Assembly (NCBI GenBank): GCA_030447245.1
Contig: JAUJPG010000005.1
Span: 90,049-154,048 of the forward strand
Reading direction: 5' to 3'
From: Chloroflexota bacterium
Lineage (GTDB): Bacteria > Chloroflexota > UBA6077 > JACCZL01
DNA: 64,000 nt
Shown here piece after piece: positions 16,881 to 26,321 of this stretch. The notes under the pieces are model-generated. The model saw only the letters and a program-made list of their open reading frames with translations. It made no database searches and was not told the origin of the DNA. The translations under genes and the position numbers were made by a program. Position 1 is the first letter of the stretch. Each line of letters starts with the position of its first letter.

Positions 16881-18046
16881 CGGAGCCGAAACACGGCATA
16901 GTCCGGGTCCGGCGACGGCTCCTCGCGCGCATCATCACCCACCTCGAAGTCTTCCCGCGACGCCGCTGGGAACACGACCCTGTTCGGATCGCCGTCGCTG
17001 ACGTAGCGTTCGCCCGGGTTGCGCTCGAAATGGCGGAACCAGTACTGGAGATGATCCGGCACCGCCTGGATGCGGGGGAGACGGAGGAAGTTGGTCTCGC
17101 GATGGCTCGGCGAGGTGACCGGACCGCCGCTCACCTCGAGGATCGCCTGGTGGCGGTAGCTGACGCCCTCAAAGGTGCCGGCGACGAGAAGACCCAGCTC
17201 CTCCGGATAGACACCGCCGGGCGGATTGAAGACGCGCGCCCGGTACTGGGGGACGGCCTCCTGAATCGCCTTCTGGGTCAGGGCGAGCTGGCGGACGATC
17301 TCCTGGCCGTCGATCTCACTCAAGATGGCGTGCCAGAGCGTGTGATTGCAGAGCTCGTAGCCCCCGCGAGCCAGATACTGGAGCTTCCGTTGTCGCAGCT
17401 CGGGCTGTCCAAACAGATCGTTCGGTGGGTCGGCCGCCGGGAGCACGCAGAACACGGCGGCTCGGCCGAAGTCCGGATGCCGCTCGACGAACGACTCGAG
17501 GATCCCGAGCGCGGAGCTCGGATCCACCTTGAGCTGCCCGTCCGGGCCGGCGGTAGCCTGGAACTGGCTCCGGTTCGAGTCGTCAAAGGTGAGCACGACC
17601 GGAGTCTTGCCGGCCGGAACAGAGACACGGTTGTCCAGCAAGTCGTGCAGTCCGACGAGGTAGTAGCCGTTGCGGTGCAGGTGCTCCAGATCCTTGCGGA
17701 AGTTCGCGCGCGTGCGGGTCCAGCGAAGCTCTTCGTCGCCGACCTGGTGGTACTGCAAAATCATGATCTTGCCGAGCTCGTTCGGGCGAATGTCGGCGAA
17801 GCGGGACCCGGGGGCGGGCGACGGCGCGGGCACGGCGGTCGGGACGGCCGCTGCAGCCGGGGCCCGCGACGGCGGCGGCGCGAGGCTCGGGACGGCCGCT
17901 GCAGCCGGGGCCGCGACGGGCCTGGCGCCAGCGGCCCCGGCCGGCTGGTCGGCACCACCGCCGAAGCTCCAGGTACCGAGCAACACGGTCAGGACGAACA
18001 CGTGCGATACGAAGCGTCGTTTGGCCTGCGGCGGGGGGACCGGCAT
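16646..18046 (-). CDS. secreted polysaccharide deacetylase (NodB domain)
   Basis: 466 aa. A signal sequence follows MPVPPPQAKRR, then a 60-residue Ala/Pro/Ser linker, then a carbohydrate esterase 4 domain: LTFDDS at the metal-binding Asp pair and CNHTLWH as the second metal motif. It would remove acetyl groups from a glycan outside the cell. ATG at 18046 with GGAG seven bases upstream. The frame has no stop where the domain ends; the last 78 codons are antisense to the permease gene, so the true C-terminus may differ. Confidence 0.85.
   Translation of the reverse strand: MPVPPPQAKRRFVSHVFVLTVLLGTWSFGGGADQPAGAAGARPVAAPAAAAVPSLAPPPSRAPAAAAVPTAVPAPSPAPGSRFADIRPNELGKIMILQYHQVGDEELRWTRTRANFRKDLEHLHRNGYYLVGLHDLLDNRVSVPAGKTPVVLTFDDSNRSQFQATAGPDGQLKVDPSSALGILESFVERHPDFGRAAVFCVLPAADPPNDLFGQPELRQRKLQYLARGGYELCNHTLWHAILSEIDGQEIVRQLALTQKAIQEAVPQYRARVFNPPGGVYPEELGLLVAGTFEGVSYRHQAILEVSGGPVTSPSHRETNFLRLPRIQAVPDHLQYWFRHFERNPGERYVSDGDPNRVVFPAASREDFEVGDDAREEPSPDPDYAVFRLRYPLLYQGQMMRSARQIRPKRAMPRNESIRIAAKARGVWALAVATTIIWPRPRSAPMNSPITAPTIARLIATFSPAKK
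17840..17915 (-). repeat. duplicated 24-bp block in the deacetylase linker
   Basis: The block GGGACGGCCGCTGCAGCC... appears twice about 50 bp apart in the coding sequence for the Ala/Pro linker. It reflects expansion of low-complexity coding DNA and is not a mobile element. Confidence 0.75.
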
Positions 18047-18315
18047 CGGCAGCTCCGTTGCGAGCGCACGTGCCGCGCACTCACCGGGCCTCTTCTCGAG
18101 CGGTGACTCCACATGGCCCGGCGAGCCGAAGTCCGCCGGGCACAGGGCGAGAGGCAGCCGATCCTATCGGCCGCGACGCAAGCCTGTCCAGGCCACGGGT
18201 AACGTTGTCGCGACAAGCGCCCAATGCAGGCGAGTTTGGGCGGACTCAGCTCGCGCGAGCCGCAGCGATCGCCGCCCACCAGCCTGATGTGCGCGGCGGA
18301 GCGGCACGCGCCCGA

Positions 18316-19143
18316 TCAGTGGGTCGGCAACGGGGAGGATGGTCTGGTCGCGGCCTTGAGCTCCCGCACAAAGTCGGCGACTGTGGGCAGTAGCTCACGC
18401 GCGTCGGTACGCTCTATCAGGTCGGCAAGCGCGCTGGCGACGATCGCGCCATCCGCGTGTCCGACCAGCGCGGCGACGTGGCCCGGCGTTGAGATTCCGA
18501 AGCCGACGACGAGCGGCGTCTGGATCGCGCGCCGCGCGGCGGCGAGGAACCGGGGCAGCTCGGGGGCGAGAGCAGGCCGCGCCCCAGTCGTGCCGACGAG
18601 CGCGACGCAGTACACGAAGCCGCTCGCGCGGGCGCCGATTGCAGTCAGCCGCTCTGCGCCCGTTGTCGGCGCCACCATCCGGATCAAGTGAACCCCGGCC
18701 GCCGTGCACGCTCGCTCGAAAGGCATTGACTCCTCGAACGGGAGGTCCGGAACGATGATCCCGTCCACGCCGGCGGCCGCGGCATCCTGGGCCAGTCGTT
18801 GGAGTCCGTGGGCGAAGAGCGGATTCAGGTAGCTCATCAGCACGATCGGCAGCGCGTGACGTTCGCGGACGCTCGCCGCCAGCTCAAACGCATCCGCTAG
18901 CACAACACCCTGCCCGAGGGCGTGCGCGTTGGCGCGCTGGAGGGTAGCCCCATCCGCCAGCGGGTCCGAGAACGGTAGGCCCAGCTCCAGGCCATCGGCG
19001 CCGGACAGGGCCATGGTGTCCAGCAAATCTCGGCAGGTAGCGCGATCCGGGAAGCCGGCCGTCAGGTACGGGAACAGGCCAACCTCGTCAGCGCTCCGCA
19101 AGCGAGTGAACGTCGCTGCCAGCCGATCCGGCCGGTCACTCAT
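18316..19143 (-). CDS. trpA: tryptophan synthase alpha subunit
   Basis: 275 aa TIM barrel that cleaves indole-3-glycerol phosphate to indole. Catalytic Glu53 ([11 protein letters not shown]) and Asp64 (LADG) are present, as are the loop P(D)LPFEES and the phosphate-binding GFGIST. ATG overlaps the trpB stop by 4 bp (ATGA). Last gene of trpDCBA. No terminator with a T-run follows; a 12-bp palindrome (GCTCGCGCGAGC) lies near 18249. Confidence 0.97.
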   Translation of the reverse strand: MSDRPDRLAATFTRLRSADEVGLFPYLTAGFPDRATCRDLLDTMALSGADGLELGLPFSDPLADGATLQRANAHALGQGVVLADAFELAASVRERHALPIVLMSYLNPLFAHGLQRLAQDAAAAGVDGIIVPDLPFEESMPFERACTAAGVHLIRMVAPTTGAERLTAIGARASGFVYCVALVGTTGARPALAPELPRFLAAARRAIQTPLVVGFGISTPGHVAALVGHADGAIVASALADLIERTDARELLPTVADFVRELKAATRPSSPLPTH

Positions 19144-20387
19144 TGCTCGTCGCCGGTCGCCTCGCGATATGTTGCGAGATCCTTGTCGCCCCTCCCCGAG
19201 AGGTTGACCACGACCAGCGCCCCGGGTCCGAGGCGCGTCGCCAGCTTCGGCAGATAGGCCAGGGCATGGGCCGGCTCGAGTGCCGGGATGATGCCCTCGA
19301 GCCGCGAAAGCTGCCGGAACGCCGCGAGCGCAGCCTCGTCGTCCACCGCCACGTACTCCGCGCGGCCGCTGCCCTTCAGGTGGCTGTGCTCCGGACCGAC
19401 ACCGGGGTAGTCCAAGCCGGCCGAGACGCTGTGAGTTCCGACGATCTGGCCGTGCTTATCCTGGAGCACGAACGAGCGCGCGCCGTGCAGCACTCCAACC
19501 TGCCCGGCAACGAGGGTCGCCGCGTGCTCGCCCGTCCCGCGCCCGCGCCCGCCGGCCTCGATGCCCACGAGGCGCACCGACGCGTCGTCCACAAATGGAG
19601 CGAAGATGCCGATGGCGTTGCTGCCACCGCCGACGCACGCGACCACCGCCTCAGGCAGACGGCCCGTCTCGTCGAGCAGCTGGCTGCGCGCCTCGCGACC
19701 AATTACCGCCTGAAAGTCGCGCACTAGCGTCGGATACGGGTGCGGGCCAACGGCCGAGCCCAGGACGTAGAACGTCGTCCGTGGGCTCGTCACCCAGTCT
19801 CGCATCGCCTCGTTGATCGCGTCCTTGAGCGTCCGTGTCCCGGAGTCCACGATCCTGACCTCGGCACCGAGCAGCCGCATCCGCTCAACGTTGAGCGCTT
19901 GGCGAAGCACGTCGTCCGCGCCCATGTAGACGACGCACTCCAGGCCAAGCATCGCGCAGGCCGTCGCGGTCGCCACGCCGTGCTGGCCAGCGCCGGTCTC
20001 GGCGATGACTCGCCGCTTGCCCATCCGCGCGGCCAACATCGCCTGTCCGAGGGCATTGTTAATCTTGTGCGCGCCAGTATGAGCCAGGTCCTCCCGCTTC
20101 AGAAAGACGCGCAGCCCGAGCGCATCGGACAGTCGGAGCGCCTCGTAAAGCGGCGTCGGTCGGCCACTGAACGACCGCGCCAGGCGGGCATACTCTGCCT
20201 GGAACTTGGCGTCCATCTGAGCGGCAGAGTAGCCGACTTCAAGCTCCTGGAGGGCCGGCATCAGCACCTCGGGCACGAATTGGCCCCCGAACTCGCCAAA
20301 GTAACCAGGCCGTGCCGTCGCCTCGCCGACCGGCACGTCAGGCCCGGTGTCGGTCAGTGCGCCAGCCGCCTTGAACGCGCCCGTCAC
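19140..20387 (-). CDS. trpB: tryptophan synthase beta subunit
   Basis: 415 aa PLP enzyme that condenses indole and serine to tryptophan. The PLP lysine is Lys108 in [17 protein letters not shown] and the GGGSNA phosphate loop are intact. It is the TrpB1 type that pairs with TrpA. GTG start overlaps the trpC stop (GTGA), and its own stop overlaps trpA. Confidence 0.98.
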   Translation of the reverse strand: MTGAFKAAGALTDTGPDVPVGEATARPGYFGEFGGQFVPEVLMPALQELEVGYSAAQMDAKFQAEYARLARSFSGRPTPLYEALRLSDALGLRVFLKREDLAHTGAHKINNALGQAMLAARMGKRRVIAETGAGQHGVATATACAMLGLECVVYMGADDVLRQALNVERMRLLGAEVRIVDSGTRTLKDAINEAMRDWVTSPRTTFYVLGSAVGPHPYPTLVRDFQAVIGREARSQLLDETGRLPEAVVACVGGGSNAIGIFAPFVDDASVRLVGIEAGGRGRGTGEHAATLVAGQVGVLHGARSFVLQDKHGQIVGTHSVSAGLDYPGVGPEHSHLKGSGRAEYVAVDDEAALAAFRQLSRLEGIIPALEPAHALAYLPKLATRLGPGALVVVNLSGRGDKDLATYREATGDEQ

Positions 20388-21196
20388 GCGCTCGCCCCCG
20401 CACCAACCGGTGACGCCAGGCGCCCGGCCTCGACCAGCTCGGCCAGGCGCACGGCCGGATCAGCGGCCGTGACCAGCGCCTCGCCCACGAGGACCGCATC
20501 GACGCCGAGTCTCCGCAGGCGGTACACGTCCTCCGCGGTCCTGACACCGCTCTCGCCGACGACCGTCACCCCCGCCGGGACGAGCGGTCGGAGCCGTGCG
20601 GTGGTCTCCAGGTCAACCGTCATCCGGGTCAGATCGCGGTTGTTGATTCCGACTGTCCGGGATCCCATCTCGAGCGCAACCGCCAGCTCACCTTGGGTGT
20701 GGACCTCGACCAGCGCGGTCATTCCGAGCGACTCGGTCAGCGCGGCAAACTCTCGGAGTTCTGTTGGCCTCAACGCGCGCACGATGAGCAGCACCGCGTC
20801 TGCCCCGAGCGCGCGCGCCTCGTAAATCTGGTAAGGATCGACGACGAACTCCTTGCAGAGCACCGGCACTTCAACGCTTCGCTTGACGCTTGCCAGGTCG
20901 CGCCCAGAGCCACCGAAGTAGCGCGCATCGGTCAGCACCGAAATCGCTGCCGCTCCAGCGGCCGCATATCCTTCGGCGACGTCAGCGGCGTCGAGGCTCG
21001 CCCGTAGAGTGCCCCGGGACGGCGACGCACGCTTGATCTCCGCGATCACTGCCAGGTTCCGACCAGCCAGCGCCGCTCGGAAGTCCAGCGCGGGTGGCGC
21101 CGACGCCGCCCGCCGAGCCACGGCGCCCAGTGGCTCGCGTTCCGCGCGGGCGGCCAACTCCACCGCCTTGTGGGCCAGAATCTCGTCGAGGATCAT
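20384..21196 (-). CDS. trpC: indole-3-glycerol phosphate synthase
   Basis: 270 aa TIM barrel converting CdRP to indole-3-glycerol phosphate. IKRASPSRG, the [16 protein letters not shown] stretch and the GINNRDL phosphate site are family signatures. I chose the ATG at 21196 ([10 protein letters not shown]) rather than the track start at 21229: it shares a base with the trpD stop (TGATG) and fits the family's N-terminus. Not fused to trpF. Confidence 0.97.
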   Translation of the reverse strand: MILDEILAHKAVELAARAEREPLGAVARRAASAPPALDFRAALAGRNLAVIAEIKRASPSRGTLRASLDAADVAEGYAAAGAAAISVLTDARYFGGSGRDLASVKRSVEVPVLCKEFVVDPYQIYEARALGADAVLLIVRALRPTELREFAALTESLGMTALVEVHTQGELAVALEMGSRTVGINNRDLTRMTVDLETTARLRPLVPAGVTVVGESGVRTAEDVYRLRRLGVDAVLVGEALVTAADPAVRLAELVEAGRLASPVGAGASA

Positions 21197-22227
21197 CACG
21201 CCACGAGCGTCCGCCGCAGCTCGCCGCACTGGGCCCGTACCTGGTCGAGCTTGTGCCGCGCCGCTCCCGAGTCGACGACCTCCGCGGCGATCCGCACGCC
21301 ATCGGATAGGCTGCCGACCATACCCGCGACGAGCAACCCCGCCGCCGCGTTGAGCAGGACCACGTCCCTAGGCGGCCCACCCTCGCCGGCGAGCACCGAG
21401 CGTGCGATCCGGACGTTCGCCTCGACGGTACCACCCCGAACGGCCTCGCCCGGGGCACGCGGCAAGCCGACGTCCTCGGGAACGAGCTCGTACTCGGGAA
21501 TCTGCCCGTCGACGAGCTCGTTGACTCGGGTCGGTGCGGAGATCGACAACTCGTCCAGCCCGTCGCGCCCGTGGACCACCAGCGCCCGACGCGTGCCGAG
21601 CAGCCGCAACACTTCGGCAATCGTGGGCACCAACGCATCGTCGGCCACGCCGGTGACCTGGGCCGTGGCCCCGGCGGGATTGGTCAGAGGACCCAGGACG
21701 TTGAACACCGTCCGCACGCCGATCTCGCGCCGCGGACCGGCCGCGTGCTTCATGGCGGGATGGTAGAGCGGGGCGAACATGAAGCCGAAGCCAGTCTCCC
21801 GCACCGACCTGGCGACGCCTTCGGGCGGCAGGTCGATCGCCACGCCGAGCGCCTCGAGGATGTCAGCACTGCCACACGTGCTGGTTACCCCGCGATTGCC
21901 ATGCTTGGCGACCCGCCCGCCAGCGGCCGCTACGACCAATGACGAGACGGTCGAGATGTTGAAGGTACGAGCCCCATCGCCCCCGGTCCCGACTACGTCG
22001 ATGACGTCGTCGCCGGCGTCGACCCGGGTCGCGTAGCGGCGCATGATCCGAGCGAGGCCGGCGATCTCGTCCGCACTCTCGCCCTTCATCCGCAACCCGA
22101 CTACGAAGGCGGCGATCTGGGGCGCGGTGGCCACCCCCTCGACGATGTCGACCATCGCGGCGGACGCCTCCGCCTCCTCCAGTGATCTGCCTTCGACCAC
22201 CTTGCCGGTCATTTCCTTGATTGCCAT
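21196..22227 (-). CDS. trpD: anthranilate phosphoribosyltransferase
   Basis: 343 aa. GTGGDGARTFNIST binds PRPP, and KHGNRGVTSTCGSAD is the other signature. It joins anthranilate to PRPP. I chose ATG 22227 (MAIKEMTGKV) because AAGGAGAG lies six bases upstream and the T-box terminator ends just before it; the track start at 22281 falls inside the terminator. First gene of trpDCBA. trpE, trpG and trpF are not in the window. Confidence 0.97.
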   Translation of the reverse strand: MAIKEMTGKVVEGRSLEEAEASAAMVDIVEGVATAPQIAAFVVGLRMKGESADEIAGLARIMRRYATRVDAGDDVIDVVGTGGDGARTFNISTVSSLVVAAAGGRVAKHGNRGVTSTCGSADILEALGVAIDLPPEGVARSVRETGFGFMFAPLYHPAMKHAAGPRREIGVRTVFNVLGPLTNPAGATAQVTGVADDALVPTIAEVLRLLGTRRALVVHGRDGLDELSISAPTRVNELVDGQIPEYELVPEDVGLPRAPGEAVRGGTVEANVRIARSVLAGEGGPPRDVVLLNAAAGLLVAGMVGSLSDGVRIAAEVVDSGAARHKLDQVRAQCGELRRTLVA

Positions 22228-22263
22228 CGTGCACTCTCCTTGCCCGCGAAGAATCGGGACACC

Positions 22264-22297
22264 AAAACGCCTCTCGTCCACGCAGGGGCGAGAGGCG
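22264..22297 (-). terminator. T-box intrinsic terminator
   Basis: CGCCTCTCG and CGAGAGGCG form a 9-bp perfect stem with a 12-nt loop, followed on the minus strand by TTTT. It is the terminator half of the trp T-box switch and lies about 40 bp before the trpD ATG. Confidence 0.9.
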
Positions 22298-22540
22298 CGC
22301 TCGCGGTGCCACCCTGATTCGGCCGCCCAACCTCACGGCGGGCCGCCATCTTCGCGGGCACGGCCACCTCGTACAATGGCGATGCCCTACACCTTGATAA
22401 CGGTGGTAGCTCCGGCGAAGCCTACTGGGCGGTCCAGAAACCGCCGTTCGGTTCGCGACTCCCGGGTCCATTCACGGGGCTTCCCAGCGCCGGCTCACAC
22501 CTTGCCCGGCTCTCTGAGCTGTTCCACCCTGCTACTCGTC
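22264..22540 (-). promoter_or_regulatory. T-box riboswitch, tRNA-Trp specific
   Basis: Read on the minus strand, the 277-nt leader has T-box hallmarks in order: stem I with AGAGAG and GGTGTGAGCCGG, a specifier loop GTGAATGGACCCGGGAG with UGG in specifier position, the AGTAGG...ACCGTTATC region, the antiterminator sequence AGGGTGGCACCGCG at 22302-22315, and a terminator. CAGGG of the T-box can pair with CCCTG in the terminator loop. Uncharged tRNA-Trp should stabilise the antiterminator and switch on trpDCBA. Confidence 0.93.
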
Positions 22541-22577
22541 CCGTTCACAGTCTTTGGGTATTCGGTTGATGGTCGGG

Positions 22578-22606
22578 AGTATAGTCAGGCCTGGGAACGC
22601 TGTCAA
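22578..22606 (-). promoter_or_regulatory. near-consensus sigma-70 promoter of the trp operon
   Basis: TTGACA (6/6) at 22601-22606 and TATACT (5/6) at 22578-22583 are separated by exactly 17 bp on the minus strand. Predicted transcription start is near 22571, about 30 nt before T-box stem I. Regulation would then be mainly by the T-box rather than at initiation. Confidence 0.85.
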
Positions 22607-22850
22607 GATGAACGATGGCCGACGAGCACGAGGGGACCGCGGGCGAGAAGCCAATGCGGACATTCTACGTGGCGTACTACAGATGAACGCGAGGTGGCCC
22701 GTCGGCACTCCACCTTCATCCGAGGTCGTCGATCGCAAACTCGCCCTCGTCACCCATCGCCGGCGGCTGGCGAGCTGGCAGGGATCGGGCGGGTATGCTG
22801 GACCTGCCCGGGCCTACGCTGTGGCATCGCAGAAGGGACGCATAAGCGGC
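22607..22850. other. divergent gap between the trp promoter and the SDR gene
   Basis: Apart from the trp promoter and T-box, the 620 bp between trpD and the SDR gene hold no gene I can support. A promoter for the SDR should lie here, but none stands out. Confidence 0.5.
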
Positions 22851-23630
22851 ATGGACGCATTCAGACTGGACGATAGAGTCGCCTTCGTGACGGGCGCGGG
22901 ATCGGAACGTGGCATCGGCCGGGCCATCGCGGAAGCGTATGCCCGGGCGGGGGCGCTGGTAGGGCTGGCCGACCTCGACGAGGCCGGGGTGCAGGCCGGG
23001 GCGGACGCGGTTCGCGCGGCTGGCGGGAGCGCCACCGGGGTGCGCGCGGATGTGACAGACCCGGAGTCAGTGGCAAGCGCAGTCGCCGATGTCGAGCGCG
23101 AGCTCGGGCCGATCGACATCCTGGTCAACAACGCGGGGATCGTTCACGGGGCACCGATCCAGGAGTCGTCTCTGGCGGACTTCGACCGAGTCATGGCCGT
23201 CAACGTCCGTGGAGGGCTGATCTGTTTGCAGGCGATCCTGCCGGGCATGATGGCCCGCGGTCGGGGGAGGATCATCTGGCTCAGCAGCGTCGCCGGCAAG
23301 CAGGGAGGTGGGTTCTTTGGCAGCTCCCACTACGCCGCAAGCAAGGCGGCGGTCATCGGGCTCTGCCAGGGCATCGCGCGCGAGCTCGGGCCGTATGGCA
23401 TCACCAGTAACGCGATCGCTCCTGGTCTGATCCTGACCGGCCTTGTCGCACGTAGTGGCGGCCCGGACATCGAAAACCAACTACGTGAGCGGACCGAGGC
23501 ATCCGTCCCGGTGCGACGGGCCGGCACGCCCGAAGACATTGCCCATGCCGCACTGTTCCTGGCAAGCGACGCCGCTAGCTACGTGACGGGCGAGATCCTG
23601 GACGTCAACGGCGGCGCGTACTTCGACTGA
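22851..23630 (+). CDS. SDR family NAD(P)-dependent oxidoreductase
   Basis: 259 aa classical short-chain dehydrogenase. The cofactor loop TGAGSERGIGRA, the NNAG motif and the catalytic Ser...YAASK are present. DLDEAG after beta-2 (acidic residue) suggests NAD(H) preference. ATG at 22851; the track's start at 22554 is only upstream open frame through the trp promoter. Substrate unknown. It converges on the L,D-transpeptidase gene. Confidence 0.92.
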   Translation: MDAFRLDDRVAFVTGAGSERGIGRAIAEAYARAGALVGLADLDEAGVQAGADAVRAAGGSATGVRADVTDPESVASAVADVERELGPIDILVNNAGIVHGAPIQESSLADFDRVMAVNVRGGLICLQAILPGMMARGRGRIIWLSSVAGKQGGGFFGSSHYAASKAAVIGLCQGIARELGPYGITSNAIAPGLILTGLVARSGGPDIENQLRERTEASVPVRRAGTPEDIAHAALFLASDAASYVTGEILDVNGGAYFD

Positions 23631-23654
23631 CCCTGCCGTCAGCTATCTACTCGG

Positions 23655-25379
23655 TCAGTAATGGATCCGGACCAGAGTGCCCTCTGGGGCCCAGTCGTAG
23701 ACTAGCTTGGCATTCGCATCCGTCAGGCTGACGCAGCCGTTGCTGCCGGGTGCGCCGAAGTTCGAGCGCCAGTACGCCCCGTGGATCGTGTAGTCACCCT
23801 GAAAGGCAAGCACCCAGTTGACGTCGCCGATGTCGTAACGCGAGCCGTTGACGTTCGTTCCGCGGAAGCGAGCTTGCTGCATCTTGTACTGGACGTTGAA
23901 CTGGCCGATCGGTGTGTCGGCGCCGGGCACCCCGGTGGCAACTGGCAACGTGTGGACTGCCCGGCCTTCCTGGATCAGCGTCATCACCTGGCGGGTCACG
24001 TCAACGTCGATGATCTTGTCCAGTTCGGTCGTGAACGACAGCACCGCCGGTCGCTCGAAATAGCCCCCCCTGACCGAACGCGAGCCGTCCGGGCCGGGCT
24101 TGACGCGGAACGTGATCGTTCTGTCGTACGGCAGGTTCTTGGCAGGAAGCCAGCGGACCTGCCTATCGTCAATCCATTCGAAGCGGCCGGGCAAGGCCGG
24201 CTCGATCGTGATGGCCGCCTGGGCCACATTGCGGTCACGAATCGGCTCGGCGAACATGAGCACCGGCTGCGTCTTGACCGAGGCCCGCCCAGTGGTTCCA
24301 GTCTCGAGATCCTCCACCATCAGCTTTGGAGGCGTCACCAGTTCGAGGGTTCGCGGCTCGACGAGCGGGGCGCCGCCACGGGCATACGCTTCGCCGATCG
24401 TGAGCTCGTAGGTCGTGCCCTGCTCGAGACCCTCGAACCGCAGCTCGATGATCGACGGGTCGCGGCGCTCCGCCTGCCAGGTGACCGTCGCCGGTGGGTT
24501 GATCTCCCAAGCCATCCGCTCGATCGGCACGTTCCAGCGAAGCTGGAGCGGCGTCCCGACTTCCAGCGGCAGCGGATCATCCCCCTCGAGCAGCAGCCGC
24601 GGCCGCGCCGGCGCGATGACGGTGTAGCTCTCGCGGTGCTGGAGGTCCGTGCCGTTCTCCGCACGCGCCCCGGTGAGCGTCACCTGGTACGTTGCCTCGT
24701 CATCCGGATTCTCGATCAACACCCAGGACTCGCGACGATCTTGCGGATTCACCCACGAGCGAGTTGTCGCGTCCGGACTGACACCGTACTGGAACTCGGC
24801 GATCGGCACACTCCAGCGGATCGGCAGCGGCTCCTCCCACTTCAATCGGGCCGGCAGTGGTGCCGGCTGCGCGCGCGGCGAGGCCGGCGTGCTGAAGTGG
24901 ATCTCCCGCTCCCACGGTGCCTGTTGAGGCCACGGGAAGGTAGGCTCCAAGGCCGTTCCACGCAGCACCAGCCGATATGCCCCATCCGGACGAAGCGACC
25001 CGGTCGCGGGACGGAGCGCCACCTCGGTCAGATTCGGCTTCCAGTCCGCGCGGAGAACCTCCGCCTGGAGCGGCACTTCTCGCGGTGCGCCACGGCGTCC
25101 ATCCCGGTCGAGGACAGTTTCCTCGAGGCGTGCCGCCTCGAAGCGCGGGTCCCAGCCCTGAGGCCGAACCAGGACCGTGCTCTCAAGCGGAAGGTCCATT
25201 GCGCCATCCGCGACGTTCATCGCCACGCCGGGCGGCGAGACCGCCAGCGTGGCAAACACCGCGGCCACGCCGCCGATCAGGGCGCCGACGACGGCCAAGA
25301 GCGACGTGACGAGCAGCATCGAGGTGCGGTGCCCGACAAGGCCTGACGACAAGCCCTCAGACGCGGATGCCCGTATCAT
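23655..25379 (-). CDS. L,D-transpeptidase with Ig-like domains (YkuD family)
   Basis: 574 aa. An N-terminal signal anchor is followed by several beta-rich Ig/Big-like repeats (about residues 50-440). The C-terminal YkuD domain has His533 in IHGAYW and Cys549 in SNGCVSL. Such enzymes form 3-3 crosslinks in peptidoglycan or attach proteins to it. ATG with GAGG four bases upstream. Chloroflexota differ in cell-wall structure, so the acceptor substrate is uncertain. Confidence 0.92.
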   Translation of the reverse strand: MIRASASEGLSSGLVGHRTSMLLVTSLLAVVGALIGGVAAVFATLAVSPPGVAMNVADGAMDLPLESTVLVRPQGWDPRFEAARLEETVLDRDGRRGAPREVPLQAEVLRADWKPNLTEVALRPATGSLRPDGAYRLVLRGTALEPTFPWPQQAPWEREIHFSTPASPRAQPAPLPARLKWEEPLPIRWSVPIAEFQYGVSPDATTRSWVNPQDRRESWVLIENPDDEATYQVTLTGARAENGTDLQHRESYTVIAPARPRLLLEGDDPLPLEVGTPLQLRWNVPIERMAWEINPPATVTWQAERRDPSIIELRFEGLEQGTTYELTIGEAYARGGAPLVEPRTLELVTPPKLMVEDLETGTTGRASVKTQPVLMFAEPIRDRNVAQAAITIEPALPGRFEWIDDRQVRWLPAKNLPYDRTITFRVKPGPDGSRSVRGGYFERPAVLSFTTELDKIIDVDVTRQVMTLIQEGRAVHTLPVATGVPGADTPIGQFNVQYKMQQARFRGTNVNGSRYDIGDVNWVLAFQGDYTIHGAYWRSNFGAPGSNGCVSLTDANAKLVYDWAPEGTLVRIHY

Positions 25380-25583
25380 GTTTCCTCACCCGATCCCGTA
25401 CCCGGCGGCTCGTCGCCCCCCGAGAGCCTCCGGCCTTCTAGTCGCCGCGATTCACTGGTCGCCCACGCTGCTCAGCGTGCTCGTGACGGGCCGAGTTGAC
25501 TCGTAACACTATTGTACGACTGTACGGGTCGGCGCGCCGAGAATCAAGCTTCTTCACGTCGAATCGGCGCGTTCTCGGGCCGC

Positions 25584-25589
25584 TATAAT
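25584..25589 (+). promoter_or_regulatory. -10 element TATAAT just before a methyltransferase gene
   Basis: A perfect TATAAT ends ten bases before the methyltransferase ATG, so the transcript would have a leader of only about 4 nt. No good -35 is seen. Confidence 0.5.
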
Positions 25590-25599
25590 CGCCGTTCGG

Positions 25600-26280
25600 A
25601 TGGGCGGTGAGACCCGGTTGCTACGGCGCGCGGCAAGGGCCAAGATTGAGCTGAGCAAGCGCTTCTCGCGGCACGGGATTGATGCCTTCCTGCACCAGGA
25701 GCTGCGCGGCATCCGCGGGACGATCCTGGATCTCGGGGCCGGGTTGCGCCCCTTCGCGGGGTTGCTGCCGGGCGGGACGATCGCCCTGGACCACCGCCCG
25801 CGGCCGGACATCGACCTGATCGGCGACGCCCACCGCCTGCCGTTCGGCGACGAGACGGTTGACGCAATCGTCTGTACCGAGGTGTTCGAGCACCTGCGTG
25901 ACCCGCCAGCTGCCGCGGCCGAGATTATTCGTGTGCTCAAGCCCGGCGCGCGGCTGGCGCTGACGACCCGTTTTTGCTTCCCGCTGCACGACCGTCCCGG
26001 CGACTTCTGGCGCTTCACGCCCTACACCCTGCGGCATCTGTTTGCGCCCCTTGCGCCCACGGTCATCTCCCAGCACAGCGCCTACCAGACCTTGATCGTC
26101 CTGCTGATCCGCCTGGTGATGGAGCCCACCCGCCTGAACCGTGTCGTGTCGCCACCAGTCCTGGTGCTCTGCACGGCCCTCTGGGGACTCGAGCCGCTAA
26201 TCGGCCGACTCTTGCCAAGTGACGCCCTGACTAGTGGCTACCTGGTGGCCGGCCGGAAGCCGGCGCGACCATCGCGTTGA
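25600..26280 (+). CDS. class I SAM-dependent methyltransferase
   Basis: 226 aa. Motif I is LDLGAGLRPFAG, followed by ALDHRPRPDIDL and DAIVCTEVFEHLRDP, typical of the Methyltransf_11 type. The C-terminal part has two hydrophobic stretches (LIVLLIRLVM, VLVLCTALWGL) and may associate with membrane. No Shine-Dalgarno; probably near-leaderless. Substrate unknown; the second methyltransferase 1 kb away suggests a glycan or lipid-modifying neighbourhood. Confidence 0.85.
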   Translation: MGGETRLLRRAARAKIELSKRFSRHGIDAFLHQELRGIRGTILDLGAGLRPFAGLLPGGTIALDHRPRPDIDLIGDAHRLPFGDETVDAIVCTEVFEHLRDPPAAAAEIIRVLKPGARLALTTRFCFPLHDRPGDFWRFTPYTLRHLFAPLAPTVISQHSAYQTLIVLLIRLVMEPTRLNRVVSPPVLVLCTALWGLEPLIGRLLPSDALTSGYLVAGRKPARPSR

Positions 26281-26282
26281 CG

Positions 26283-26298
26283 GGCCCGGAATCGGGCC
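26283..26298. terminator. hairpin after the methyltransferase gene
   Basis: GGCCCG and CGGGCC form a 6-bp stem with a GAAT loop, 3 bp past the stop. No T-tract. A second GAAT-loop hairpin lies at 27127. Confidence 0.4.
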
Positions 26299-26321
26299 GC
26301 TAGAGTCGAGGCGGAGGGCCC

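Noticed and set aside
16187-18106. 639-codon plus-strand open frame
   Set aside because: It is antisense to the polysaccharide deacetylase and overlaps the permease in another frame; composition is Arg/Asp/Gly-rich with no domain signature. High GC lowers stop frequency.
23781-25346. 521-codon plus-strand open frame
   Set aside because: Shadow of the L,D-transpeptidase gene; no family motif.
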